A stretch of DNA of 64,000 nt from Limnochordaceae bacterium. GTDB lineage: Bacteria; Bacillota; Limnochordia; Limnochordales; Geochordaceae. Location: assembly GCA_014896295.1 (NCBI GenBank), contig JADBKR010000003.1, positions 62,001-126,000 of the forward strand, in the 5' to 3' direction. A model generated the notes under the pieces. It did not search any database, was not told the DNA's origin, and saw nothing but the letters and a program-made list of their open reading frames with translations. The translations under genes and the position numbers were made by a program. Of the stretch, positions 28,624 through 39,712 are shown one piece after another; the first letter of the stretch is position 1; each line of letters starts with the position of its first letter.

Positions 28624-29427
28624 TTGGCTTTGTACCGGGTCGAAGCGCTGGTGTTGCGGAGCCGCAACCTGGGCGAAGCGGACCGGGTCCTCACGCTGTT
28701 GACCCGGTCCGAAGGTAAGGTGCGCGCCGTTGCCCGGGGCAGCCGCCGCCCCCGTAACCGGCTGGCCGGAGCGGTAGAGCCCCTGAGCTATGGGCGCTAC
28801 CTGCTCATGAGCGGCCGGGAGCTCGAAAGCGTGCAACAAGCCGAACTGATGGGTCATGGCTTGCGTACGCTGAGGGAAGACTTACCGCGGATGGCGGCCG
28901 CCAGCGTGACGGCGGAACTGGTCGACCTCCTGGTCGAGGAGGGCGAGCCCTCGGAGCCCCTGTTCGCGCTGACGCTCCAGGCCTGGACGGCGCTGGCGCG
29001 GGCGCCGGTCGAGCGCCTGGATGCGCTGGTGTGGTGGTTCGTCATGGGCTTGATGGGCCTGCTCGGATACGCCCCTCAGGTGCAGCGGTGCACGGCCTGC
29101 GGGCAGGTCGTCGAGGGGGCGGCCAGGGCCCGGTTCTCCGCGCAGGAAGGCGGCCTGCTGTGTGAAAGGTGCCAGAGCCGCGACCCCGGGGCGCCGTTCA
29201 TCGGCGGGGAGGCGCGTGCCATTCTCCGGCGGTTGCAGGGCAGCGACGCAGCTTCCGCCATGCGCGTCGCCAGTTCGGCGGCCGCGTCGGCCCAGATCGA
29301 CGAAAGCCTGCGAGCGTTCGTGGAGTATCGGCTGAGCACCCCGCCGCGGGCCTGGACCATGTGGCGGGAGATCGCGGGCGGTCAGCAAGGCTCGCTGAAA
29401 GGAAGCGTGGGAGTCCATGGAGGATGA
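28624..29427 (+). CDS. recO: DNA repair protein RecO
   Basis: This is a 267-residue recombination mediator that helps load RecA in the RecFOR pathway. The N-terminal OB fold begins MALYRVEALVLRSRNLGEAD. A zinc-binding pair of CxxC motifs, CTAC near residue 157 and CERC near residue 181, is visible. It uses a TTG start. The 3' end overlaps the next gene by 11 bases. Confidence 0.92.
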   Translation: MALYRVEALVLRSRNLGEADRVLTLLTRSEGKVRAVARGSRRPRNRLAGAVEPLSYGRYLLMSGRELESVQQAELMGHGLRTLREDLPRMAAASVTAELVDLLVEEGEPSEPLFALTLQAWTALARAPVERLDALVWWFVMGLMGLLGYAPQVQRCTACGQVVEGAARARFSAQEGGLLCERCQSRDPGAPFIGGEARAILRRLQGSDAASAMRVASSAAASAQIDESLRAFVEYRLSTPPRAWTMWREIAGGQQGSLKGSVGVHGG

Positions 29428-29842
29428 ACTGCGCAAGATCGACCTGATCCGGGAGCGGACCCGTCTGAGCTACGAAAGAGCCCGGGCGCTCCTGCAGGAG
29501 GCCGGGGGCGACGTGGTCGCGGCCCTCATTCTGTGGGAGCGGCGGGGCGGGGAGACGGGAGCGGGCCGAGGGGCGGGAGAGGTGGTCGATCGGCTGCGTG
29601 AAGTGGTGCAGAGGGGCAACCGCACCATGGTCCGCGTCTTCAGGGGCGACCAGACCTACCTGGAGATCCCGGTTACCGTGGGCGTAATGGCGGCGGCGTT
29701 GGCCCCGTACCTGGCCGTGGCCGGCGCGGCAGCCTGCGTGCTGACGGGCTGCAGCGTCAGGGTACAGGAGAAGGGTGCCGGCCGGGAGGGGGCCGGGTCG
29801 ACGCCCGATAGCCGGACGGCGGACGGTACGACGCCTGCGTGA
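29417..29842 (+). CDS. DUF4342 protein with a UBA-like N-terminal domain
   Basis: This 141-residue protein begins with a UBA/TS-N-like helical domain (residues 1-45; TRLSYERARALLQEAGGDVV) followed by a DUF4342 domain. That second domain contains a conserved FRGDQTYLEIPVTVGVMAAA stretch and a hydrophobic C-terminal segment near 92-114 (PYLAVAGAAACVLTGCSV). The polar tail after residue 116 is variable. In Bacillota this family often follows recO or precedes glyQ. The function is unknown, and membrane attachment through the hydrophobic segment is inferred. Confidence 0.8.
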   Translation: MEDELRKIDLIRERTRLSYERARALLQEAGGDVVAALILWERRGGETGAGRGAGEVVDRLREVVQRGNRTMVRVFRGDQTYLEIPVTVGVMAAALAPYLAVAGAAACVLTGCSVRVQEKGAGREGAGSTPDSRTADGTTPA

Positions 29843-29868
29843 GTGCGCCGTGGCCGGCGGCTCCAAGG

Positions 29869-29898
29869 TTGACAGTGCGGGAAACGGTCTGGTATAGT
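29869..29898 (+). promoter_or_regulatory. Sigma-A promoter of glyQS
   Basis: A perfect TTGACA -35 box at 29869-29874 and TATAGT at 29893-29898 are separated by 18 bases. Transcription would begin near 29905, leaving a leader of about 130 bases before glyQ. Confidence 0.8.
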
Positions 29899-29904
29899 GC
29901 CGCG

Positions 29905-30036
29905 GTGGCTGGAAGAAAGGCGTAGGGCAGGCGGGACAATGTCTGTCCTGCCGGGACAAGCCTTCGAGATGCCCGTCCCGATCCGGGCCGCTCCACGCGC
30001 TACGCCCTGCGACACCCGGTAGATGGGGGACCCGGG
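29905..30036 (+). other. Structured 5' leader of glyQS, no T-box motif seen
   Basis: Several pairings are visible: GGCAGG with CCTGCC in GGCAGG-15-CCTGCC, CGGGAC with GTCCCG further on, and a long-range CGTAGGGC/GCCCTGCG pair bracketing the leader. The sequence GGGACA recurs. The conserved T-box antiterminator sequence of tRNA-sensing leaders (GGTGG-ACCGCG) is absent, so a classical glycine T-box is not supported. The leader may be a divergent attenuator. Confidence 0.35.
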
Positions 30037-30963
30037 GTGAACTACCAGGAGCTCATCTTTCGGCTCGAGCGCTTTTGGGCCGACCAGCAATGCATCATCC
30101 TGCAGCCCTACGACATGGAAGTGGGCGCGGGGACCATGCATCCGGCCACGTTCCTGCGGGCGCTCGGACCGGAACCCTGGCGGGCGGGCTACGTCCAGCC
30201 CTCTCGCCGGCCTACCGACGGTCGCTACGGTGAAAACCCTAACCGGTTGCAGCGCTACTACCAGTACCAGGTCATCTTGAAGCCGGCGCCGGACGACGTG
30301 CTGGACCTCTACCTCGATAGCCTGCGTGCCATCGGCATCCGCCCGGAGCAGCACGACGTGCGCTTCGTGGAGGACGACTGGGAACAGCCGACCCTGGGGG
30401 CGTGGGGCCTGGGGTGGGAGGTCTGGGTCGACGGCATGGAGGTCACGCAGTTCACATACTTCCAGCAGGTCGGCGGCCTGGAGCTTCCGGTGATCCCGGC
30501 CGAGATCACGTACGGTCTGGAGCGGCTGGCCCTTTACATCCAGAAGAAGTCCTCCGTCTTCGACCTGGAGTGGGTCGACGGCATACGGTGGGGCGACGTC
30601 TACCATCAAAACGAGGTGGAGCAATCTCGCTTCAACTTCGAACGCAGCGACCCGAGCGTGCTGTTGCGGCTGTTCGAGCTTTACGAAAGCCAGGCCCGCA
30701 GGCTGGTCGAGCTGGGGCTGGTCATGCCCGCGTACGAGCACGTGTTGAAGTGCTCGCACACCTTCAACCTGTTGGATGCCCGGGGCGCCATCAGCGTGGC
30801 CGATCGTACCGCGTTCATCGGCAGGGTGCGCCAGCTGGCGAGGCAGTGCGCGGAGGCATACGTGGCCCAGCGGGAGGCCATGGGCTTTCCGTTGCTGCGC
30901 CGTTCGGCCCAGGCTGCGCCGGCAGTCGCGCAGGCGGGCGCCGGGCGAGGCGGTGAAGCATGA
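30037..30963 (+). CDS. glyQ: Glycyl-tRNA synthetase alpha subunit
   Basis: This is a 308-residue catalytic subunit of the bacterial alpha2/beta2 glycyl-tRNA synthetase, which activates glycine and charges tRNA-Gly. Class II features include the N-terminal [20 protein letters not shown] block, [20 protein letters not shown] near residues 51-70, and the [14 protein letters not shown] block near residue 160. It uses a GTG start. The TGA overlaps the ATG of glyS. Confidence 0.95.
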   Translation: MNYQELIFRLERFWADQQCIILQPYDMEVGAGTMHPATFLRALGPEPWRAGYVQPSRRPTDGRYGENPNRLQRYYQYQVILKPAPDDVLDLYLDSLRAIGIRPEQHDVRFVEDDWEQPTLGAWGLGWEVWVDGMEVTQFTYFQQVGGLELPVIPAEITYGLERLALYIQKKSSVFDLEWVDGIRWGDVYHQNEVEQSRFNFERSDPSVLLRLFELYESQARRLVELGLVMPAYEHVLKCSHTFNLLDARGAISVADRTAFIGRVRQLARQCAEAYVAQREAMGFPLLRRSAQAAPAVAQAGAGRGGEA

Positions 30964-33045
30964 AAGACCTGCTCGTCGAGCTCGGCGTCGAGGAGTTGCC
31001 GGCCCGCTTCGTGGAGACCGGCCGCCGCCAGCTGGTGGAGGCCCTGAAGCGATCGCTCGAGCAGGCCCGGCTGGGGTGCGCCGAGTGCCGGGGATATGCC
31101 ACGCCTCGCCGCCTTGCCGCGCTCGCGCGAGGGGTGCCCGAGAGGCAGAGCGAGCAAGAGAGCCTGGTCCGGGGGCCTTCCCAGCGCGTGGCGTTCGACG
31201 CCCAGGGCCGGCCGACCCAGGCGGCCCTCGGGTTCGCCCGGGCGCAAGGGGTGCGGCCGGAAGATCTGGTGGTGAGGTCGGGGCCGGAGGGCTCGTACGT
31301 TTACGCGGTGAAAAGGGAGCCGGCGCGCCCGGCTGCCGAGGTGCTGGTCGAGCTCATCCCCGGCGTGGTGCGATCCATCTCTTTCCCCAAGAGCATGCGT
31401 TGGACAGCCGGGGAGCTGCGCTTCAGCCGGCCCATCCGCTGGATGGTCTGTTTGCTGGGCGAGCAGGAGCTGCCGGTCAGGCTCGACGGGGCCGTGGTGG
31501 CGGGCCGCCACACTCGCGGCCACCGCCTGGCTCACCCCCGGCCGGTGCTCCTCTCGTCGCCCGACGACTACGAGCGGGCGCTGGAAGAGGCGAAGGTCAT
31601 CGCCGACCCGGAGCGGCGGCGCCGGATGACCCTCGACGAGATCCGGGGCGCGGCGCTGCGCAACGGCGGAGCACCGGTGGCCGACGAGGCGCTCGTCGAC
31701 GAGATCACCAACCTGGTAGAGTATCCGGTGGCTCTGACCGGGAGGTTCGACCCCCGCTACCTGGATCTGCCCCGGGAAGTGCTGCTGACGACCATGGCGG
31801 CGCACCAGCGCTACGTCGCCCTCAGCGATCCCGTGCATCCGCAGCGGCTCTTGCCCATGTTCGTGGTGGTGGCCAACGGGCCGCACATCGACGAGGCGCT
31901 GGTGCGCGAGGGCAACGAACGGGTGCTGGCGGCGCGCCTGGCCGATGCCCGCTTCTTTTACGACGAGGACCGCAAGCAACCTCTGGAAAGCCGGCTCGAC
32001 GGCCTCAAGGGCGTGGTTTTCCACGAGCGGCTGGGCACCCTCTACGAAAGAACGGAACGCCTGGTGCGCCTGGCGGTGAGCCTGGGGCGGCGGTTGGGCC
32101 TGGGTGGCGACGAACTCCGCCGGGTCGAGCGGGCGGCGTGGCTGTCCAAGACCGACCTGCTCACCCACATGGTCGTGGAGTTTCCGGAGCTGCAGGGGAT
32201 CATGGGCCGGGAGTACGCCCGGATCGGAGGCGAGGACCCGGCGGTCGCGCAGGCCCTGGCCGATCAGTACCTGCCGCGCGGCTCAGGCGCCGAGTTGCCG
32301 GCCACGGATGCGGGCGCGGTGCTGGGCCTGGCCGACCGCCTGGACGCGCTGGCCGGCTTTTTCGGCGTGGGGCTGGCCCCGACGGGCTCCGGAGGACCCG
32401 TTCGCCTTGAGGCGCCATGCGCTGGGCCTGGTACGCATCACGCTGGCCAGAGGGTGGCGCTGGCCTCTGCGGGAGACGATCGCCGAGGCGGCGCAGGCGT
32501 ACCCGGCGGGCAGGCTCGACAAGAGCCCCGAACAAATCGGGGAGGACGTGCGGGCGTTCGTGCTGCAGCGCTTGCGGGGCCTGCTCGCGGAGCAAGACCT
32601 GGCGCCGGGCGTGATCGACGCCGCCCTCGGGGCCGGCGCCGACGACCTCGTCGACCTGGCCGCACGGGCCCGGGCGCTGGGGGCGGCGCGGGAGGCGCCG
32701 TACTTCGCCGACGCGGCGGTGGCGTTCCAACGGGCGCACAACCTCGCGCGCGGGCGCCTGGTGGACGGCCCGCTCGACGGCGCGCTGCTGCACGAACCGG
32801 CGGAGCGCGTGCTCGCCGAGGCCATCGACGCCATCCTGCCCGCTGCCCACGAGGCGGTCCGGGCCGGCCGGTACGAGGAGGCGGTGCGGCACCTGGCCCG
32901 GCTGCGGCCGGCGGTGGACCGATTCTTCGACGAAGTGCTGGTGATGGCCGAGGACGAGCGATTGAGGCGCAACCGCCTGCAGATGCTCTCCCGCATCGTG
33001 CGGGCATTCGGGGAAGTGGCCGATTTCGCCGCACTCGTCTCGTGA
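30960..33045 (+). CDS. glyS: Glycyl-tRNA synthetase beta subunit, split by a one-base insertion
   Basis: The beta subunit binds and positions tRNA-Gly. The first 480 residues (from [20 protein letters not shown]) are in the start frame up to GVGLAPTGS; the rest continues as [20 protein letters not shown] in the next frame. Removing one G near 32391-32395 gives a continuous 694-residue GlyS with the family sequence PTGS-DPFALRR. The span of 2086 bases is one over a multiple of three. Because of this shift the start frame runs on without a stop into ppdK, so a naive reading would call a false glyS-ppdK fusion. The enzyme is essential, so an error in the sequence is likely. Confidence 0.88.
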
Positions 33046-33110
33046 CGCCGGGTCGAGTACGGCGGCGGGATATGGCGGGAGCCAGACTCGAACAGGAGGA
33101 GGCCGGCTTT

Positions 33111-35795
33111 ATGTCAGTGGACGGGCGCAAGAAGTGGGTGTACTTCTTCGGGGCAAACCAGACCGAAGGCCGCGCGGACATGAAAAACCTCCTGGGCGGC
33201 AAGGGTGCCAACCTGGCGGAGATGGCCAACCTCGGCATCTTGGTGCCGCCGGGCTTCACCATCACCACCGAGGCGTGCATCGAGTTTTACCGCCGCGAGA
33301 AGAGGTGGCCGGAGGGCCTGGAAGAGCAGGTCTCGGCCAGCCTGGCACGGCTGGAGCAGGCGATGGGGCGCAAGTTCGGCGACCCCGCCAACCCGCTCCT
33401 GGTCTCGGTGCGCTCCGGGGCTCGGGTTTCGATGCCGGGGATGATGGACACCGTCCTCAACCTCGGGCTCAACGACGAGACGGTGCGGGGGCTGGCCCGC
33501 CAGTCCAACAACGAGCGGTTCGCGTACGACTCGTACCGCCGGTTCATCCAGATGTACGGGGACGTCGTGCTGGGCGTGCCGCGCCACCTCTTCGAGGACC
33601 GGCTCACGGCCAAGAAGCAAGCCCGCGGCGTCACCGAGGACACGGGTCTCAACGCCGAGGACCTCAAGGAACTGGTCGCCGAGTTCAAGCAGATCGTCCG
33701 GGAGCAGACGGGCAAGCCGTTCCCTGAGAACCCGCGGGATCAGCTCCGCGGCGCGATCAACGCGGTGTTCGACTCGTGGAACAACCCGAGGGCCATCAAG
33801 TACCGGGAGATCCACAAGATCCCCGGCGACTGGGGCACCGCGGTCAACGTCCAGGCGATGGTCTTCGGCAACATGGGCAACGACTCCGGTACGGGCGTCG
33901 CCTTCACCCGTAACCCGTCCACCGGGGAAAAGGTCTTCTTCGGGGAGTTCCTCATCAACGCCCAGGGCGAGGACGTGGTGGCCGGGATCCGCACGCCCCT
34001 GCCGATCTCCCGGCTCAAGGAAGAGATGCCCGACGTCTACGCCCAGCTCGAGGAGATCAACCGCCGGCTCGAGGCCAACTACAAGGACATGATGGACATC
34101 GAGTTCACCGTGCAGCAGGGCAAGCTCTACATGTTGCAGTGCCGCGTGGGCAAGCGCACGGCGCAGGCCGCGGTGCGCATGGCGGTGGAGATGGCCCAGG
34201 AAGGGCTCATCGATCGGGCGACGGCCGTCCTGCGCGTGGCGCCCGAGCAGCTCGACCAACTGCTGCACCCGACCATCGACCCCAACGCCAAGGTCGAGCC
34301 GGTGGCCAAGGGCTTGCCGGCCTCGCCGGGAGCGGCCGTGGGCCAGCTCGCCTTCCATGCCGAAGATGCCGAGCGGATGGCCAACGACGGCAAGGCGGTC
34401 ATCCTGATCCGGGCCGAGACGTCGCCGGAGGATATCGGCGGCATGTTCAAGGCCCAGGGGATCCTCACCAGCCGGGGCGGCATGACCTCCCACGCCGCCG
34501 TGGTCGCCCGGGGCATGGGCAAGTCGTGCGTCGTGGGCTGCGGCGCCATTGACATCGACGAACGCCAGAAGGTGGCCCGGGTCAACGGCCACGTGTTGCA
34601 CGAGGGCGACTGGATCACCATCGACGGCTCGACGGGCAACGTCTACGTGGGCCAGGTGCCGCTGGTGCGCCCTGAGCTGAGCGGCGTCTTCACCACGCTG
34701 CTCGAGTGGGCGGACGAGTTCCGGGCCCTCGGGGTCCGGGCCAACGCCGATACGCCGAAGGACGCCCGCGTCGCCCGGGAGTTCGGCGCCCAGGGCATCG
34801 GGCTGTGCCGCACCGAGCACATGTTCTTCGGTGAGAACCGCATCCTGGCCATGCGCCAGATGATCCTGTCCGATACCACCGAGGAGCGGGAGAAGGCCCT
34901 GGCCAAGCTGCTTCCGCTCCAGCGGGGCGACTTCTACGAGATCTTCAAGGAGATGCTGGGCAAGCCGGTGGTCATCCGGTTGCTCGACCCGCCGCTTCAC
35001 GAGTTCCTGCCGAAGGAGCCGGCGGCCATCCGGGACGTGGCCAGGGAGCTCGGCGTGAGCCCGGAGGTCGTGGAGAGCCGGGTGCGGGCGCTGGCGGAAG
35101 CCAACCCCATGCTGGGATTGCGGGGCTGCCGGCTGGGCATCGTCTTCCCGGAGATCTACGAGATGCAGACCCGGGCCATCTTCGAGGCGGCCGTGCAGGT
35201 GGCGAAGGAGGGCCACGAGATCGAGCCGGAGGTGATGATCCCCCTGGTGGGCACGCCGGGCGAGCTGGCCTTCCTGAGAGAGCGGTGCCGGAAGGTGGCC
35301 GAGGAGGTCATGCGCGGCGCCGGGGTGCAGCTCAAGTACCTCATCGGCACCATGATCGAGGTGCCGAGGGCGGCGCTCGTGGCCGAGGAGATCGCCAAGC
35401 AGGCCGACTTCTTCTCCTTCGGCACCAACGACATGACGCAAATGACCCTGGGGTTCAGCCGGGACGACGTCGGCAAGTACGTGCCCCGCTACATCGAGAT
35501 GGGGCTGCTCAAGGCCGATCCGTTCCAGACGCTGGACACGGAGGGCGTGGGACAGCTGGTCGCCATGGGCGTCGAACGGGGCAAGAAGGGCAACCCCAGC
35601 CTCGTCGTCGGGATTTGCGGCGAGCATGGCGGCGACCCGGCCTCCATCCAGTTCTTCCACGAGGCCGGCCTGGATTACGTGAGCTGCTCTCCGTACCGGG
35701 TGCCTATCGCCCGGCTGGCCGCGGCGCACGCCAATTTGAGCAGGCCGCGGGCCGGCCAGAAGGCGCGGGCAGTGGAGGCGCACGCTGCCGACTGA
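33111..35795 (+). CDS. ppdK: Pyruvate, phosphate dikinase
   Basis: This 894-residue enzyme interconverts pyruvate, ATP and phosphate with phosphoenolpyruvate, AMP and diphosphate. The N-terminal nucleotide-binding domain starts KKWVYFFGANQTEGRADMKN. The swivelling domain carries the phospho-histidine in GGMTSHAAVVARGMG near residue 461. The C-terminal PEP/pyruvate barrel holds the catalytic cysteine in GICGEHGGDP near residue 838. The ATG at 33111 follows AGGAGGA. It lies between glyS and dnaG and ends at a strong terminator. In this setting it may work in glycolysis or gluconeogenesis beside the phosphofructokinase at 55692. Confidence 0.95.
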   Translation: MSVDGRKKWVYFFGANQTEGRADMKNLLGGKGANLAEMANLGILVPPGFTITTEACIEFYRREKRWPEGLEEQVSASLARLEQAMGRKFGDPANPLLVSVRSGARVSMPGMMDTVLNLGLNDETVRGLARQSNNERFAYDSYRRFIQMYGDVVLGVPRHLFEDRLTAKKQARGVTEDTGLNAEDLKELVAEFKQIVREQTGKPFPENPRDQLRGAINAVFDSWNNPRAIKYREIHKIPGDWGTAVNVQAMVFGNMGNDSGTGVAFTRNPSTGEKVFFGEFLINAQGEDVVAGIRTPLPISRLKEEMPDVYAQLEEINRRLEANYKDMMDIEFTVQQGKLYMLQCRVGKRTAQAAVRMAVEMAQEGLIDRATAVLRVAPEQLDQLLHPTIDPNAKVEPVAKGLPASPGAAVGQLAFHAEDAERMANDGKAVILIRAETSPEDIGGMFKAQGILTSRGGMTSHAAVVARGMGKSCVVGCGAIDIDERQKVARVNGHVLHEGDWITIDGSTGNVYVGQVPLVRPELSGVFTTLLEWADEFRALGVRANADTPKDARVAREFGAQGIGLCRTEHMFFGENRILAMRQMILSDTTEEREKALAKLLPLQRGDFYEIFKEMLGKPVVIRLLDPPLHEFLPKEPAAIRDVARELGVSPEVVESRVRALAEANPMLGLRGCRLGIVFPEIYEMQTRAIFEAAVQVAKEGHEIEPEVMIPLVGTPGELAFLRERCRKVAEEVMRGAGVQLKYLIGTMIEVPRAALVAEEIAKQADFFSFGTNDMTQMTLGFSRDDVGKYVPRYIEMGLLKADPFQTLDTEGVGQLVAMGVERGKKGNPSLVVGICGEHGGDPASIQFFHEAGLDYVSCSPYRVPIARLAAAHANLSRPRAGQKARAVEAHAAD

Positions 35796-35824
35796 AGCCA
35801 CCTGCCGGGGGCGGCCACGACCGA

Positions 35825-35858
35825 AGAGGGCTCCGGGTAGGACCCGGGGCCCTCTTTC
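35825..35858 (+). terminator. Rho-independent terminator after ppdK
   Basis: A 14-base-pair stem (AGAGGGCTCCGGGT / ACCCGGGGCCCTCT, one G-U pair) with a three-base loop is followed by TTTC, 30 bases after the stop codon. Confidence 0.88.
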
Positions 35859-35963
35859 GTGCGGGGCTGGGGAGAGGGCAAGGGGGGATGCGCGCGGGGG
35901 ACGAAACAGACCTCGAGGACGGGGTGCCGACCGACGACGAGGCCCTTTCGGGACGTGGGTCAA

Positions 35964-37811
35964 ATGGACAGGCTTGCGCCGGGGACGAGCCCGCTCGGCC
36001 TGGTCGCCGACCAGGTGCGCAGCCGCGCGGACATCGTCGAGATCGTCTCGGAGTTCGTCGCGCTGCGGCCGGCCGGGAGATCCTACAAGGGGCTGTGCCC
36101 GTTCCACTCGGAGAAGACCCCTTCGTTCACCGTGAGCCCCGACCGGCAGCTTTTCTACTGCTTCGGCTGCGGGGCCGGAGGCAACGTCTTCACGTTCCTG
36201 ATGAAGCTGCAGGGCATCGGCTTCACGGACGCCTTGCTGCGGGTGGCCGAGCGGGTGGGCATGGCGGCCGAGGTCGAGCGGGTGCTGCACGGAGGGGCCC
36301 GTGACCGCTTCGCGGAAGTGCGCGAGCGCCTGGTCACCCTGCAGGAGCAGGCGGCCGAGTGGTTCAGCCGGCAGCTGTGGCACAGCCCCGAGGGGGAGAT
36401 GGCCCGCAACTACCTGGCGCGGCGAGGCGTCAGCCGGGAGGTGGCCCAGGCCTTTCGCCTGGGATATGCGCCACAGGAGTGGCACGCGCTGGAAAAGGCC
36501 CTGGGACGCAGCCGGGAAACGCTGGAGCTGCTGCGGCAGGCCGGGCTCATCGTGGAGCGGGAGGACGGCTTGCGCTACGACCGCTTCAGGGGCCGGCTGT
36601 TGTTTCCGATCGCCGATGCGAGGGGGCGAGTGGTGGGTTTTGGCGGAAGAGCGCTGTCGGCCGACCAGGAGCCGAAATACCTCAACTCTCCGGAGTCGCC
36701 GGTCTACCAGAAGAGCCGTATCCTGTACGGGCTCGATCGGGCGGCTCCGGCGATCCGCAAGGGCGGCCGCGTCGTAGTGGTGGAGGGATACATGGACGTC
36801 CTGGCCATGCACCAGTTCGGGCTGGCCGAGGCGGTCGCGACGTGCGGCACCAGCCTCACGGGCGACCACGGCCGGATGCTGGCCCGCCTTGCGCCGCAGG
36901 TGGTGGTGGCCTTCGACTCCGACGCGGCCGGGCAGTCGGGGGCGCTTCGAGGCCTCGAGCAGCTGCGAGCGGCGGGGCTCGACGTGCGGGTCGCGGTGAT
37001 CCCGGCGCCGCACGACCCCGACTCACTGTTGAAGAGCGAAGGCCGGCCGGCGATGGAGCGCGTGCTCGCGGAAAGCCGTGGCGTCTACGAATTCTCTGTG
37101 GAGCAGGCCTTGAAGGGCGCGGATCCGGGGTCGCCGGCAGGAAAGGCCGCGGCCGTAGCGAAGCTGCTCCCCATTCTCGCGGCTGTCCCCAGTGCCGTGG
37201 AGCAAGAGGCACTGGTGCAGGCCGTGGCGAGCCGGCTGGACATAGCACCCCATGCCATCCGGCGGGACCTGGAGGCGGTCATACGAAGCCGCCGGGGAGG
37301 GGGACCGGGCGCCCGCCAGACGCATAGCCGGGCAGGATCCGCGTATAATGTGGCGGGAGTACGCGCTTCGGCAAGCAGGCTCGAGAGTGCGCCCCACCAG
37401 GCGAACGTCATCGAGCGCGAGCTCTTGCGTCTGCTCATCGAGATGCCGGAAGTCGGCCCGAGGTTGAGGGGCCGGCTGACCGGCGCCGATTTCACCGGCC
37501 CCGGGTATGCGGCGCTGTTCGACGCCCTCGTGGAGCGAGGGGAGGCGGCGCTGGCCGATCCGGAGCTGGCTGCCCTCGCCGGATCCATCGTGGCATCCTC
37601 CGAACTCGCCATCCGACCGCAAGCCGTGGAGAGTTACGTGCAGGGGCTACGGGTCGCGCGCGAGCAGCGGGAATTGACGGCGATCGAGGCGAAGATAGAA
37701 GCGGTGACCAAGAGGGCGGGGTCGCCAGGCGAGCGACTGGCATTGCTAGCCGAGCTTGCCGTATCATACCGGGAGGTGTGGGAGAGGCTACGTTCCGAAG
37801 GAGCCCTGTGA
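35964..37811 (+). CDS. dnaG: DNA primase DnaG
   Basis: This is a 615-residue primase that makes RNA primers at the replication fork. The N-terminal zinc domain has [11 protein letters not shown] near residue 45 and [11 protein letters not shown] near residue 66. The TOPRIM core shows [20 protein letters not shown] near residue 272 and [17 protein letters not shown] near residue 315. The C-terminal part (about 470-615) is the DnaB-binding domain. The ATG at 35964 is chosen because it gives the standard short lead ([20 protein letters not shown]) before the zinc domain; the ribosome site is weak. rpoD follows after 32 bases, the usual dnaG-rpoD pair. Confidence 0.93.
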   Translation: MDRLAPGTSPLGLVADQVRSRADIVEIVSEFVALRPAGRSYKGLCPFHSEKTPSFTVSPDRQLFYCFGCGAGGNVFTFLMKLQGIGFTDALLRVAERVGMAAEVERVLHGGARDRFAEVRERLVTLQEQAAEWFSRQLWHSPEGEMARNYLARRGVSREVAQAFRLGYAPQEWHALEKALGRSRETLELLRQAGLIVEREDGLRYDRFRGRLLFPIADARGRVVGFGGRALSADQEPKYLNSPESPVYQKSRILYGLDRAAPAIRKGGRVVVVEGYMDVLAMHQFGLAEAVATCGTSLTGDHGRMLARLAPQVVVAFDSDAAGQSGALRGLEQLRAAGLDVRVAVIPAPHDPDSLLKSEGRPAMERVLAESRGVYEFSVEQALKGADPGSPAGKAAAVAKLLPILAAVPSAVEQEALVQAVASRLDIAPHAIRRDLEAVIRSRRGGGPGARQTHSRAGSAYNVAGVRASASRLESAPHQANVIERELLRLLIEMPEVGPRLRGRLTGADFTGPGYAALFDALVERGEAALADPELAALAGSIVASSELAIRPQAVESYVQGLRVAREQRELTAIEAKIEAVTKRAGSPGERLALLAELAVSYREVWERLRSEGAL

Positions 37812-37843
37812 GGCAGTGGGCGCCGGGAAAGGGGGGAAGCGAG

Positions 37844-38959
<1,116 letters not shown>

Positions 38960-39042
38960 CCGGCCGCGGTGGCCGGCGGAGGGCAAGGGCGCCGCGTCCC
39001 GGGCCCCATGCCCGCGCACGTGCCGTCCCGCCGTCGTCTTGC

Positions 39043-39071
39043 TTGATGGAGCCATCCCGATGCGCTAGATT
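39043..39071 (+). promoter_or_regulatory. Promoter of the tRNA gene
   Basis: TTGATG at 39043-39048 and TAGATT at 39066-39071 are separated by 17 bases, about 80 bases before the tRNA. The tRNA thus seems to have its own promoter, separate from rpoD. Confidence 0.6.
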
Positions 39072-39150
39072 GATAGGGGCGCATGCGCGCGCCGGGCGCC
39101 TTTCGTGCGCTTCGGGTTTGCCGTGCGTGTCACGGGCGGCCGGCGGCGGT

Positions 39151-39225
39151 GGAGCGTTAGCTCAGCGGCAGAGCAGGGGACTCATAATCCCTCGGTCGCA
39201 GGTTCGAATCCTGCACGCTCCACCA
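39151..39225 (+). tRNA. tRNA with CAU anticodon (probably elongator tRNA-Met)
   Basis: This 75-base cloverleaf has an acceptor stem GGAGCGT/ACGCTCC of seven perfect pairs, a D arm GCTC-GAGC, an anticodon arm GGGGA-CTCATAA-TCCCT with anticodon CAT, a T arm GCAGG-TTCGAAT-CCTGC, and an encoded CCA end. The G1-C72 pair rules out a typical initiator tRNA, which has a 1-72 mismatch. CAU could also be the lysidine-modified isoleucine-2 tRNA, and I cannot separate the two by eye. Confidence 0.93.
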
Positions 39226-39227
39226 GA

Positions 39228-39677
39228 TCATCCTCCAGGTGCCGGCCTTGTGAGCTGGGCCAGATCCTTGTCCAGAGCCTCCCAGGCCAGGAGCGCGCAC
39301 TTGACCCGCACGGGAAAGCGGCTGACGCCGGAAAGCGCCTCGAGATCGCCGAGGTCGGCCTCGCCGGGGGCGATCTCTCCCCGCATCAGGCGGGAGAAAC
39401 GGTCGATCAGCTCCCGGGCCTCGGCCACCGTCTTGCCCTTGATCGCCTCGGTCATCATGGAGGCGGAGGCCTGGCTGATCGAGCATCCCTGTCCCACGAA
39501 CCGCGCGTCCCGAATGACGTCGCCCTCGACCGCCAGCGCCAGGGTGATGTCGTCCCCGCACAGCGGGTTGTGCAGGTGGCAGCTCGCGTCGGCGCGTTCG
39601 AGGGAACCCTTGTTGCGCGGCGCGCGGTAGTGGTCCAGGATCACCTCGCGGTAGAGGTCTTCCATCCCCGTGTTCAT
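39228..39677 (-). CDS. sufU: SufU-type Fe-S cluster assembly sulfurtransferase
   Basis: This 149-residue zinc protein accepts sulfur from SufS in the SUF pathway. It has the SufU pattern: YREVILDHYRAPRNKG near the N-terminus, Cys in NPLCGDDITL near residue 40, Cys in GQGCSISQAS near residue 65, and Cys in RVKCALLAWEAL near residue 127. These three cysteines and the Asp of CGDD bind zinc in SufU. Two in-frame ATGs exist (39677 and 39665); the first is used. The stop lies two bases from the tRNA on the opposite strand, so the two units converge very tightly. Confidence 0.9.
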   Translation of the reverse strand: MNTGMEDLYREVILDHYRAPRNKGSLERADASCHLHNPLCGDDITLALAVEGDVIRDARFVGQGCSISQASASMMTEAIKGKTVAEARELIDRFSRLMRGEIAPGEADLGDLEALSGVSRFPVRVKCALLAWEALDKDLAQLTRPAPGG

Positions 39678-39712
39678 GACGTCCACGACCCTTCGCACTG
39701 AGGCTGCCGGCG

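Noticed and set aside
29905-30036. Glycine T-box riboswitch
   Set aside because: The conserved antiterminator T-box sequence was not found, and no specifier-type stem could be fixed by eye.
30960-35795. A single 1611-codon open frame that would fuse glyS with ppdK
   Set aside because: The middle part is the wrong frame of glyS after an indel near 32391. The real glyS stop (33045) and a ppdK start with AGGAGGA (33111) are both visible.
33114-37013. A 1299-codon minus-strand open frame opposite ppdK and dnaG
   Set aside because: It is a shadow of two well-conserved plus-strand genes, common at this GC content, and its protein is His/Asp/Arg-rich with no recognisable domain.
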